This document shows, piece after piece, positions 1 to 5,141 of a DNA stretch of 5,141 bases; position 1 is the stretch's first letter, and every line of letters begins with the position of its first letter. Below the pieces are notes generated by a model. The model was not told the DNA's origin, did not search any database, and worked only from the letters and a program-made list of their open reading frames with translations. The position numbers and the translations under genes were made by a program. The stretch is from an uncultured Porphyromonadaceae bacterium (GTDB lineage Bacteria > Bacteroidota > Bacteroidia > Bacteroidales > Muribaculaceae). The stretch covers positions 1 to 5,141 of the forward strand of contig CAMHDX010000104.1 in the NCBI GenBank assembly GCA_946183895.1. The letters run 5' to 3'.

Positions 1-12
1 CGTTTCTTTCCG

Positions 13-45
13 CAAAGATAGTGCACGCCGGGCGCAATGGCAAAA
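13..45 (-). promoter_or_regulatory. Bacteroidetes-type sigma promoter firing leftward out of the window
   Basis: On the minus strand the -7 element TATCTTTG (plus 13-20) fits the Bacteroidetes consensus TAnnTTTG exactly. A TTTTG (plus 41-45) lies 20 bases upstream of it, matching the -33 TTTG element and its usual spacing of about 19-21 bases. The transcript would start near the left edge, so the gene it serves lies outside the window. It is not the promoter of the six genes here, which end upstream of it. The spacer and the -33 element coincide with one arm of a perfect inverted repeat, which could matter for regulation. The match to consensus is seen directly; activity is inferred. Confidence 0.75.
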
Positions 46-80
46 TAAAAAGCAAAATTTTCATTTGCCATTGCGCCCGG
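28..80. repeat. Perfect 17-base inverted repeat (long hairpin) between operon end and next promoter
   Basis: CCGGGCGCAATGGCAAA at 28-44 is repeated as its exact reverse complement at 64-80, separated by a 19-base AT-rich spacer. Inside, AAAA (47-50) can pair with TTTT (58-61) after a small 2x2 internal loop, leaving a 7-base loop. Outside, a G-T wobble and a C-G pair (27/81, 26/82) can lengthen the stem. Neither strand has a T run directly after the stem, so it is not a textbook intrinsic terminator. It may still stop read-through from the NUDIX gene. As DNA it could also be an operator, because arm 28-44 overlaps the promoter. A dispersed palindromic repeat is a third possibility. Confidence 0.7.
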
Positions 81-126
81 TGCCTCCTACCCTCGCCTTC
101 CGGCCAGCGGTAGTGCTGGGTGCTCG

Positions 127-180
127 AAAAAAGTCAATACCCATGGCGGCTCCATTGCCACCCCCTTTCGGTGGGGTGCA
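127..180 (-). terminator. Possible terminator region after the NUDIX gene
   Basis: On the minus strand a hairpin begins four bases after the NUDIX stop codon. TGCACCCC (plus 173-180) pairs with GGGGTGGCA (plus 156-164) with one bulged base and an 8-base loop. A competing fold pairs CCACC with GGTGG. A run of six T (plus 127-132) follows, but 23 bases lie between the stem and the run. A weak ATGG/CCAT stem (143-146/152-155) falls in that gap. The spacing is poor for a classical terminator, so the call is tentative. The longer inverted repeat at 28-80 is an alternative transcription stop. Confidence 0.4.
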
Positions 181-183
181 GTC

Positions 184-702
184 TTAGCGATTTTGGGTGA
201 GGGCGTTGTAGTAGATCAGGTCCAGTTCCTCGTAGGAGAAGGCTGCGTCGGCAAAGTTACCACTTTTCAACTTGAGTAGCTGCGCCAGTCGCACGCACGC
301 CAGATTGAGAATCTGCTGGTGGTCGAACGCCAGCTGCGGCACGCGGTTGATGGGGAACCACCGCGCGGTGGCGGCATCGTCGCCACCCTCAACGTCGCTG
401 ATGCGCGTCAGTGTAAAGTATGCAATCGAGATCACGCGCTCGCGCGGGTCGCGGTCAACGGTGGTGAACGCCGCTAACTGCTCGATGTTCTTCACCACCA
501 GGCCCGTCTCCTCGTTGAGCTCACGCCGTGCACCGTCGGGCGCGTCCTCGTCGATGTTCAAGAATCCGCCCGGCAATGCCCAGCACCCCTTGTACGGCTC
601 GCCGCCGCGCTCAATGAGCAACACGTTTAACTTCACGCCGTCAAAGCCAAACACGACACAGTCGGTCGTGACAGCGGGATGTGGATATCGATAGGTGTAC
701 AT
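184..702 (-). CDS. NUDIX hydrolase, possibly related to ADP-ribose pyrophosphatase/NrtR proteins
   Basis: This 172-residue cytoplasmic protein carries a complete NUDIX box (GX5EX7REUXEEXGU) at residues 46-68: G46, E52, R60-E61-L62, E64-E65 and G67. The box binds Mg and cleaves nucleoside diphosphates linked to another group. The preceding WALPGGF (41-47) and the later DRDPRERVISIAYF (83-96) resemble the ADP-ribose/NrtR branch, so ADP-ribose or a related sugar nucleotide is a plausible substrate; this is inference. After the catalytic domain only a short tail remains (FSYEELDLIYYNAL, 155-168). It looks like the first helix of the NrtR winged-helix domain, but the rest of that domain is absent, so DNA binding is unlikely. 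The start chosen is ATG at 702, because MYTYRYPHPAVTTD is the usual beginning of such Bacteroidales proteins. A longer reading would run into meaB. The gene follows meaB by 22 bases and is the last of the operon. Confidence 0.88.
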   Translation of the reverse strand: MYTYRYPHPAVTTDCVVFGFDGVKLNVLLIERGGEPYKGCWALPGGFLNIDEDAPDGARRELNEETGLVVKNIEQLAAFTTVDRDPRERVISIAYFTLTRISDVEGGDDAATARWFPINRVPQLAFDHQQILNLACVRLAQLLKLKSGNFADAAFSYEELDLIYYNALTQNR

Positions 703-724
703 GTGATAGGGTTTATTAAGGTGG

Positions 725-1861
725 TTAGTGTTGCAGTTTGTGTGTAAAATAGTAGTCAAGCACATCGGCAGCCGCGGCAAACGACGACTGTCGCGCCGCG
801 CGCACGTTGCGCTCCTTCTGCTCCAGCATGGCGCTCACGTCCGGGTCGTTGTAGAAGTGTGAGCGCAGTTTCTCGTTGATGGTCTCGTACATCCAGTAGC
901 GCTCCTGGGCGCGTCGTTTTTGCTCAAAGTAGCCGCTGGCATTCACCGCCTCGAAGTAGCGGTCAATCATGTCCCACACGGCATCGATGTTCAGCCCGTA
1001 GTAGCCGCTGTAGGTCAGCACCTCGGGCAGCACACCGCTGGGCGGCATGGGGAACAGGTGCAACGCGTTGCGAAACTGCGCCGCGGCAAGGTTGGCGCGC
1101 TCCACATTGTCGCCGTCGGCCTTGTTGATCACGATGCCGTCAGCCATCTCCATGATGCCGCGCTTGATGCCTTGCAACTCGTCGCCGGTGCCCGCCACTT
1201 GAATGAGCAGGAAGTAGTCCACCATGGAGTGGACTGCGGTCTCGCTCTGGCCCACGCCCACGGTCTCGACAAACACCGTGTCGTAGCCGGCAGCCTCGCA
1301 CAGCACGATGGTCTCGCGGGTCTTACGCGCCACGCCACCCAGCGAGCCCGCCGAGGGCGAAGGGCGAATAAAGGCGCACGGGTGCACCGAGAGTTTCTCC
1401 ATGCGCGTCTTGTCGCCCAAGATGGAGCCCTTGCTACGCTCCGAGCTCGGGTCGATGGCAAGCACCGCCAACTTGCCGCCGCGCTCCAGCACATGCATGC
1501 CGAACACGTCGATTGACGTACTCTTGCCGGCACCGGGCACACCGGTGATGCCGATGCGGCGCGACTTACCCGCATGGGGCAGACACTTCTCAATCACCTC
1601 TTGCGCCACTACTTGATGCTCAGGCACAAGGCTCTCGACAAGTGTCACCGCCTGACCCAGAATGGCAGGATTGCCGGCGAGGATACCCTCGACATAGTCA
1701 GCCACGGTGAGACGCGGGCGATGCTTGCGCCGCGTCATGTAAGGGTTGATGGCAGGTGGCTGCTCAATGCCGGCGTTCACCTGCAGGCCTGTATAGTGCT
1801 CGGCATTCTCGGGGTGCTCAAGGTGAGCGCCATGATGCTCGTCACGGATGTTCTCTTCCAT
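725..1861 (-). CDS. meaB: MeaB/ArgK-family GTPase, methylmalonyl-CoA mutase chaperone
   Basis: This 378-residue G3E-type P-loop GTPase is of the MeaB/ArgK (YgfD) family. MeaB proteins bind B12-dependent methylmalonyl-CoA mutase, gate loading of adenosylcobalamin and protect the enzyme from inactivation during succinyl-CoA/propionyl-CoA interconversion. Visible motifs are Walker A GVPGAGKST (107-115), DPSS (137-140), GSILGDKTRM (145-154), the switch segment ETVGVGQSE (199-207), AGTGDELQGIK (223-233) and the guanine-specifying NKAD (246-249). The roughly 50-residue leader (HPEN, TGLQVN, EQPPAINPYM) matches the N-terminal extension of Bacteroidetes MeaB, which supports the start at 1861; the next Met is residue 42. 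The C-terminal part (about 310-378) would be the helical dimerisation arm. Length is slightly above the usual 320-370. It starts six bases after the large DUF1573 gene, and the mutase subunit genes are not in this window. Identification is firm; partnership with a mutase is from family knowledge. Confidence 0.95.
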   Translation of the reverse strand: MEENIRDEHHGAHLEHPENAEHYTGLQVNAGIEQPPAINPYMTRRKHRPRLTVADYVEGILAGNPAILGQAVTLVESLVPEHQVVAQEVIEKCLPHAGKSRRIGITGVPGAGKSTSIDVFGMHVLERGGKLAVLAIDPSSERSKGSILGDKTRMEKLSVHPCAFIRPSPSAGSLGGVARKTRETIVLCEAAGYDTVFVETVGVGQSETAVHSMVDYFLLIQVAGTGDELQGIKRGIMEMADGIVINKADGDNVERANLAAAQFRNALHLFPMPPSGVLPEVLTYSGYYGLNIDAVWDMIDRYFEAVNASGYFEQKRRAQERYWMYETINEKLRSHFYNDPDVSAMLEQKERNVRAARQSSFAAAADVLDYYFTHKLQH

Positions 1862-1867
1862 TGTGTT

Positions 1868-2956
1868 CTATCGTTTAATCGTGCCCACGACACGTATTGT
1901 TGTCAGTTGATGCTCGGGGTCGCTTGTCATTAGCGTGAACTCGGTGTTGATGACATTGCCGTCAATAAGTGCCGCGTCAACAGTGACATCGACACCTCCC
2001 TGCTTGCCGGGATTGACCCGCTCAGAGCGCACTTTAAACGACAATGCCGGGTCGGCACTCCACAGGCGCCTTATCTCAAGCGGACTCTTGCCGGTGTTGC
2101 GCACCGTCAAGCGGACCGTCGCCTTGGCGCCGACGGCAATCTCACCCATGTCAACGCGGTCGTCAACAGCGAGTACCGGCGGGTGCGCCTTCTGCTCCTC
2201 ACTCAGGCGCTTGAAGTCGTCAATCACAATGCCCGTGGCCTCGAGGTCACACTCGTGGACCGGTCCGCCATGCAGCGCCTGCTGCTTGACCTTGACCGGC
2301 ACCACATTCAGCCCCCACAGTGGAGCGTCCAGGCCGTCAAGGCGCATGGTGATGGTCACAGTGCCCGCCGGAGCGATGGTGTCGGGCAACACATCGGCTT
2401 GCAATGCCCGCTCGCCACTCGTCGCACTCACCACGATAGTGTCCTGCGACGCGTTGTAGCCACGCACATAGCCCAACCTGAAACTCGTGCGCCGCACTTC
2501 GCCCAAAGGGACAATGGTGCGATGCAGCTTGAGCGAGCCCACGCCCACCGGATAGTGCTTGTCGAGCGTCGACGCAGTGGGAATCACATTGCCGCGAATA
2601 GTCACCACGCTGCGGGTGGGCATGGTGTTGGTGTACACATACACGTCCTTGTTGAACTCGCCGGGGCGGTTGGCGGGGTTATAGGTCAGCGTGACCGACA
2701 CCGTGTCGCCCGGGGCGATGGCAGCGCGCGGATACTCGCCCGCGGTGCAGCCACACGTGGGCTGGACGCGAGTGATAAACAGCGGCTCGTCGCCGGCATT
2801 GGTGAGCAGCATCTCACACGACTGCTTGCCGTCGGCCTCGTTGAACACGCCGAAGTCGTGCACGCTCTTGACCCACTGCACCACCGGCGCAGCCTGCATC
2901 GGCATCATCGATGCCACCGCGAGGCACAATGCCACTATGCGACCTGTCACCATCAT
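1868..2956 (-). CDS. Exported DUF1573 protein with several Ig-like (ASH-type) domains
   Basis: This 362-residue protein is predicted to be exported and its function is unknown. A signal peptide spans about residues 1-22 (hydrophobic core IVALCLAVASMM, likely cut near MQA-AP), with no lipobox cysteine. The N-terminal DUF1573 domain (about 26-125) has HDFGVF, TNAGDEPLFI, PTCGCT (66-71) and NRPGEFNKDV. Two more beta-rich segments begin with similar signatures, VPLGEV near 149-154 and VDMGEI near 268-273. The last contains NTGKSPLEI and reads like an ASH/HYDIN-type Ig fold. The start is ATG at 2956, which overlaps the TGA of the preceding gene by one base (TGATG). A GTG one codon earlier is possible but less likely. 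It is a clear paralogue of the smaller DUF1573 gene next door and is probably translationally coupled to it. A scaffold or binding role in the periplasm or at the surface is inference only. Confidence 0.88.
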   Translation of the reverse strand: MMVTGRIVALCLAVASMMPMQAAPVVQWVKSVHDFGVFNEADGKQSCEMLLTNAGDEPLFITRVQPTCGCTAGEYPRAAIAPGDTVSVTLTYNPANRPGEFNKDVYVYTNTMPTRSVVTIRGNVIPTASTLDKHYPVGVGSLKLHRTIVPLGEVRRTSFRLGYVRGYNASQDTIVVSATSGERALQADVLPDTIAPAGTVTITMRLDGLDAPLWGLNVVPVKVKQQALHGGPVHECDLEATGIVIDDFKRLSEEQKAHPPVLAVDDRVDMGEIAVGAKATVRLTVRNTGKSPLEIRRLWSADPALSFKVRSERVNPGKQGGVDVTVDAALIDGNVINTEFTLMTSDPEHQLTTIRVVGTIKR

Positions 2957-2958
2957 CA
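2954..2958 (-). promoter_or_regulatory. TGATG stop/start overlap between the two DUF1573 genes
   Basis: The TGA stop of the small DUF1573 gene shares its A with the ATG of the large one. Such one-base overlaps usually allow terminating ribosomes to restart, keeping the two products in proportion. The overlap is seen directly; coupling is inferred. Confidence 0.8.
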
Positions 2959-3369
2959 CTGCTTCGCCGTCTTGGAAATCACAGTGCCCTCAATGAGCAG
3001 CACCACCACTCGGGTCTTGCCCTTGGCATTGGTCTGCACACGCACCGTCTTGCTGAAGGCACCCGGGCGACCCACGGTGCTGTAAGTCACCTTGATCTTA
3101 CCCTTCTTGCCGGGCTTGATGGGCTTGGTGTCATACTCCGGCTTGGTGCAGCCGCACGAGGCGACCGCGTTGACAATCAGCAACGGCGAGTCGCCGGTGT
3201 TGGTGAACTCAAACACGTGAGTGACCGACTGGCGTTCCTCCTTGATTGAGCCGAAGTCATGATAGTTGGTCGCAAACGAAGCAATAGCCTCGGCTCCGGC
3301 AGTCACCGCCACCGCTAGCACTATCATCAGTATTGTTGCTATTCGTTTCATTGTCATTGTCATTATCAT
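2956..3369 (-). CDS. Small exported DUF1573 protein (single domain)
   Basis: This 137-residue protein is a signal peptide followed by one DUF1573 domain. Hydrophobic residues 9-24 (after KR at 8-9) form the export signal, with probable cleavage around AGA-EA (24-28). The mature domain (about 30-131) has YHDFGSI, TNTGDSPLLIV, SCGCTKPEY (71-79), IKPGKKG and GRPGAFSKTVRVQTN, closely matching the first domain of the adjacent larger protein. That indicates an old tandem duplication. The domain is an Ig-like fold common in Bacteroidetes, and its biochemical role is unknown. The strictly kept CGC (72-74) could form a strained disulfide or bind metal; this is speculation. Four in-frame ATGs occur at codons 1, 3, 5 and 7. 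The first overlaps the upstream stop (TGATG), while codon 7 (position 3351, MKRIATILMI) gives the most typical signal peptide. Its length is usual for the single-domain family. Confidence 0.88.
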   Translation of the reverse strand: MIMTMTMKRIATILMIVLAVAVTAGAEAIASFATNYHDFGSIKEERQSVTHVFEFTNTGDSPLLIVNAVASCGCTKPEYDTKPIKPGKKGKIKVTYSTVGRPGAFSKTVRVQTNAKGKTRVVVLLIEGTVISKTAKQ

Positions 3370-3371
3370 CA
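3367..3371 (-). promoter_or_regulatory. TGATG stop/start overlap between tandem-GNAT and small DUF1573 genes
   Basis: The TGA ending the tandem-GNAT gene shares its A with the first of four in-frame ATGs of the small DUF1573 gene. This is the same arrangement as at the next junction and supports cotranslation, provided the first ATG is used rather than the one at 3351. Confidence 0.7.
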
Positions 3372-4529
3372 GTTCGTCTTACCTGCCGCTATGGTCTTGA
3401 TGTAGGCGCGGCGGCGCTTCTTGGGGTGTGTCTCGAAGTAGTCCCACTGTGACAGCACCTTGTCGTTAGCCTCTAGCTCCGGATTGCTCTCGGCGTAGAC
3501 ATATCCGTGGCGGATGTAGCTGGGAATGAGGTCGGTAAAGAGCAGCGCGTTAACGCCCTTGTTCTGGAACTCGGGCTTGACCGCCACCAGCATGAGGTCC
3601 ACCACCGGATTCTTGCCCTTGAACGCCTTGAGCAGGTGCCACCAGCCCAGCGGGAACAAGCGTCCGCGCGAGCGTATGAGACCCTGGCTGAGTGAGGGCA
3701 GCGAGATGCCGACGCCCACCAGCTCGCCGGCGCGCTCGTCGTCGGTGCGCACAATGAGCGAGATGTCATCGAGTGGCAGGAACGGCAGGTACATGTCAAT
3801 GTAGTGGTCAATCTGCCGCTTGGTCAGCGGTGAGTAGCCGAATAGGCTGTCGTACGCCTCGTTAATCACCTCAAAAATCGCGTTGCCGTAGTCCTTGACC
3901 AGCTTGCGGCGGCTTGTGTAGTGCACATTGTCCACATGGTAACGGCGGCGCACGATGTCGGCCACGCGCTGCATCTTGGCGGGAATCTCGTCCGGCACCA
4001 TGATGTGCAAGCCAATCCAGTCCACGTCCTTCTCAAATCCCATGCGCTCCATGTGGGCGGGATAATAGGCGTGGTTGTAAATCTCGGCTTGGGTGGCGAC
4101 AGCGTCAAAGCCCTCAATGAGCATACCCTCGCGATCCATGTCGGTAAAACCAAGCGGGCCCGTCAACGTTTCCATACCATTCTTCAGGGCCCACTCGGTT
4201 ACCGCGCCGAATAATGCGTCGACCACCTCGGCGTCGTCGATGAAGTCCACGAATCCGAATCGTGCCCCCCGGCGACCGGTGCGCTCGTTGACCGCGCGAT
4301 TGATGATACCGGCAATGCGTCCCACCGGCTTGCCGTCGCGAAACGCCATGAAATAGATGCTGTCACAAAACTCAAATGCCGGATTCTTGTCAGGACGCAA
4401 GGTGTCCACCTCGTCAATCACCAGCGCCGGCACGTAGTAGGGGTTGTCGGCATACAGGTAGTCAATGGGATACTCCACAAAGGATGTCAGAGCCTTGCGT
4501 GTGGGTTCTATTTGCTTGATTTCGACCAT
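3369..4529 (-). CDS. Tandem GNAT-like acyltransferase; candidate lipid N-acyltransferase
   Basis: This 386-residue protein has no signal peptide or membrane segment, so it is probably cytoplasmic or membrane-peripheral. It belongs to a conserved family usually labelled N-acetyltransferase or hypothetical. The N-terminal half has NPYYVPAL (29-36), KNPAFEFCDS (48-57), RDGKPVGRIAGIIN (64-77), FGFVDFIDD (91-99), GPLGFTDMDREGMLIEGFD (124-142) and YNHAYYP (151-157). The C-terminal half has the acyl-CoA-binding GNAT signature VAVKPEFQNKGVNALLF (315-331), then YAESNPELEAN (345-355) and a basic KKRRR (370-374). Two GNAT-like halves recall the layout of Fem-type and N-myristoyltransferase-type enzymes. 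The gene lies 13 bases after an acyl ligase, so it may use the acyl-CoA (or acyl-ACP) that ligase makes. The bacterial ceramide synthase of Caulobacter is reported to be a GNAT-superfamily protein working with an acyl ligase, so ceramide synthesis is one candidate role. The start is ATG at 4529, where conservation begins (MVEIKQI); longer readings run into the ligase gene. Confidence 0.8.
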   Translation of the reverse strand: MVEIKQIEPTRKALTSFVEYPIDYLYADNPYYVPALVIDEVDTLRPDKNPAFEFCDSIYFMAFRDGKPVGRIAGIINRAVNERTGRRGARFGFVDFIDDAEVVDALFGAVTEWALKNGMETLTGPLGFTDMDREGMLIEGFDAVATQAEIYNHAYYPAHMERMGFEKDVDWIGLHIMVPDEIPAKMQRVADIVRRRYHVDNVHYTSRRKLVKDYGNAIFEVINEAYDSLFGYSPLTKRQIDHYIDMYLPFLPLDDISLIVRTDDERAGELVGVGISLPSLSQGLIRSRGRLFPLGWWHLLKAFKGKNPVVDLMLVAVKPEFQNKGVNALLFTDLIPSYIRHGYVYAESNPELEANDKVLSQWDYFETHPKKRRRAYIKTIAAGKTN

Positions 4530-4542
4530 GAGGCATAAGTGT

Positions 4543-5141
4543 TTATCGATACAGGAAGCGTTTGATGCTGCGCTTGGGCGTCTTCTCGAACTCCGAGGCA
4601 ATGAGCTCGATGGTGGCGATGCGCTCGTAGGGTGCCACCAGCTTGTTGAGCTCCACGCGCAGGTTCTCCATGTGGGCGGGCAGTTGGTCATGGGTCATGC
4701 CCAACTGGTCGAGCGCCTCGTAGTCCGGATAGACCAGCGCGACCAGCTTGCCGCCACGGTCCACGACAAGGCTCTCGGCGACACCGAGCATGTTGTTGAG
4801 TTTCGCCTCAATCTCCTCGGGATAGATGTTCTGTCCGTTGCTCGAGAGCAGCATCGTCTTGAGCCGGCCGCGTATCGAAACTGTGCCGTCGGCGCTGAGC
4901 GTGCCCATGTCGCCGGTGTGCAGCCAACCCTCGTCGTCAATCACCGCGGCGGTCGCCTCATCGTTGTGATAGTAGCCCATCATGGCATTCTCACCACGCA
5001 CACAAATCTCGCCCGGCACGTTCTCGGGGTCGTCGCTCAGGATCTTGCACTCCATGATGCCCGGCAGCACCCTGCCGGCACTGTGCGGCACAAACTCGCG
5101 CCACGGCGTGTGGCTCACCAGGGGCGCGCACTCGGTCATGC
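4543..5141 (-). CDS. AMP-forming acyl-CoA/acyl-ACP ligase, C-terminal part (cut by window edge)
   Basis: Only the C-terminal 199 or so residues of an ANL-superfamily adenylate-forming enzyme are visible. It would activate a fatty acid with ATP to an acyl-AMP and pass it to CoA or acyl carrier protein. Counting from the first visible Met, MTECAPL (1-7) is the end of the YGxTE core motif, and the two remaining edge bases fit the preceding Gly. So the true start is well outside the window. Next come PGEICVRG (42-49), GWLHTGD (71-77, with the ribose-binding Asp), GRLK (91-94), NGQNIYPEEIE (101-111) and a C-terminal TPKRSIKRFLYR (187-198) that should hold the adenylation lysine, probably K193. The GRLKT and NIYPEEIE sequences resemble long-chain acyl ligases of Bacteroidetes. 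It reads into the tandem-GNAT gene 13 bases later, which suggests a shared lipid-modifying pathway. Chain length and acceptor cannot be told from the sequence. Confidence 0.92.
   Translation of the reverse strand, partial: MTECAPLVSHTPWREFVPHSAGRVLPGIMECKILSDDPENVPGEICVRGENAMMGYYHNDEATAAVIDDEGWLHTGDMGTLSADGTVSIRGRLKTMLLSSNGQNIYPEEIEAKLNNMLGVAESLVVDRGGKLVALVYPDYEALDQLGMTHDQLPAHMENLRVELNKLVAPYERIATIELIASEFEKTPKRSIKRFLYR

Noticed and set aside
1..183. Search for tRNA, CRISPR repeats or small genes in the left intergenic region
   Set aside because: Only hairpins, a T run and the promoter were found. There are no cloverleaf arms, no regularly spaced direct repeats and no supported open frame.
252..259. 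TAACTTTG on the minus strand, matching the TAnnTTTG promoter core
   Set aside because: It lies inside the NUDIX coding region and has no TTTG element about 20 bases upstream, so it is probably a chance match.
703..780. Upstream extension of the NUDIX gene to position 780
   Set aside because: The extra 26 residues would overlap the 3' end of meaB and have no family resemblance. The conserved protein start is MYTYRYPHP at 702.
920..1516. 198-codon open frame on the plus strand
   Set aside because: It lies entirely opposite meaB, whose GTPase motifs are intact. Its composition (many His, Ala, Val, no motif) marks it as a shadow.
2957..2959. GTG as start of the large DUF1573 gene
   Set aside because: It is possible (a four-base GTGA overlap), but the next codon is ATG in the same TGATG arrangement seen at the neighbouring junction. 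The ATG was preferred.
2183..3085. 300-codon open frame on the plus strand
   Set aside because: It is antisense to both DUF1573 genes, rich in His and Arg, and has no recognisable domain. Long antisense frames are expected in GC-rich genes, and the minus-strand reading has clear families.
4530..4691. Upstream extension of the tandem-GNAT gene to position 4691
   Set aside because: The added residues are Ser/Pro/Arg-rich out-of-frame translation of the ligase gene. Family similarity starts at MVEIKQI.

Overview
The window is a stretch of GC-rich chromosome, most likely from a member of the Bacteroidales. Three things point there. The protein families are typical of that order: secreted DUF1573 proteins, a MeaB with the long N-terminal leader seen in Bacteroides-type homologues, and a NUDIX protein beginning MYTYRYPHPAVTTD. 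No start codon is preceded by a recognisable Shine-Dalgarno site. At the left edge there is a near-ideal Bacteroidetes-type promoter (TTTG, 20 bases, TATCTTTG). The species cannot be fixed from the sequence.

All six genes lie on the minus strand and read right to left as one tightly packed set. First is the C-terminal 199 or so residues of an AMP-forming acyl ligase, cut by the right edge (4543-5141). After 13 bases comes a 386-residue protein with two GNAT-like halves (3369-4529). Next are two tandem, exported DUF1573 proteins of 137 and 362 residues (2956-3369 and 1868-2956). Each is joined to the gene before it by a one-base TGATG stop/start overlap. Six bases later comes meaB, the GTPase chaperone of B12-dependent methylmalonyl-CoA mutase (725-1861). 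After 22 more bases there is a NUDIX hydrolase (184-702). The spacing suggests a single operon whose promoter lies beyond the right edge.

The 183 bases at the left hold no gene. They contain a hairpin just after the last stop, a T run on the minus strand, and a perfect 17-base inverted repeat. One arm of that repeat sits inside a strong promoter firing leftward out of the window.

The joint function is uncertain. The ligase plus tandem-GNAT pair looks like an acyl-activating enzyme with a lipid N-acyltransferase and may belong to sphingolipid (ceramide) synthesis; this is inference. The DUF1573 pair is predicted to work outside the cytoplasm, and its job is unknown. meaB and the NUDIX gene are cytoplasmic CoA/nucleotide-related functions. 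No mobile elements, RNA genes or CRISPR arrays were seen.
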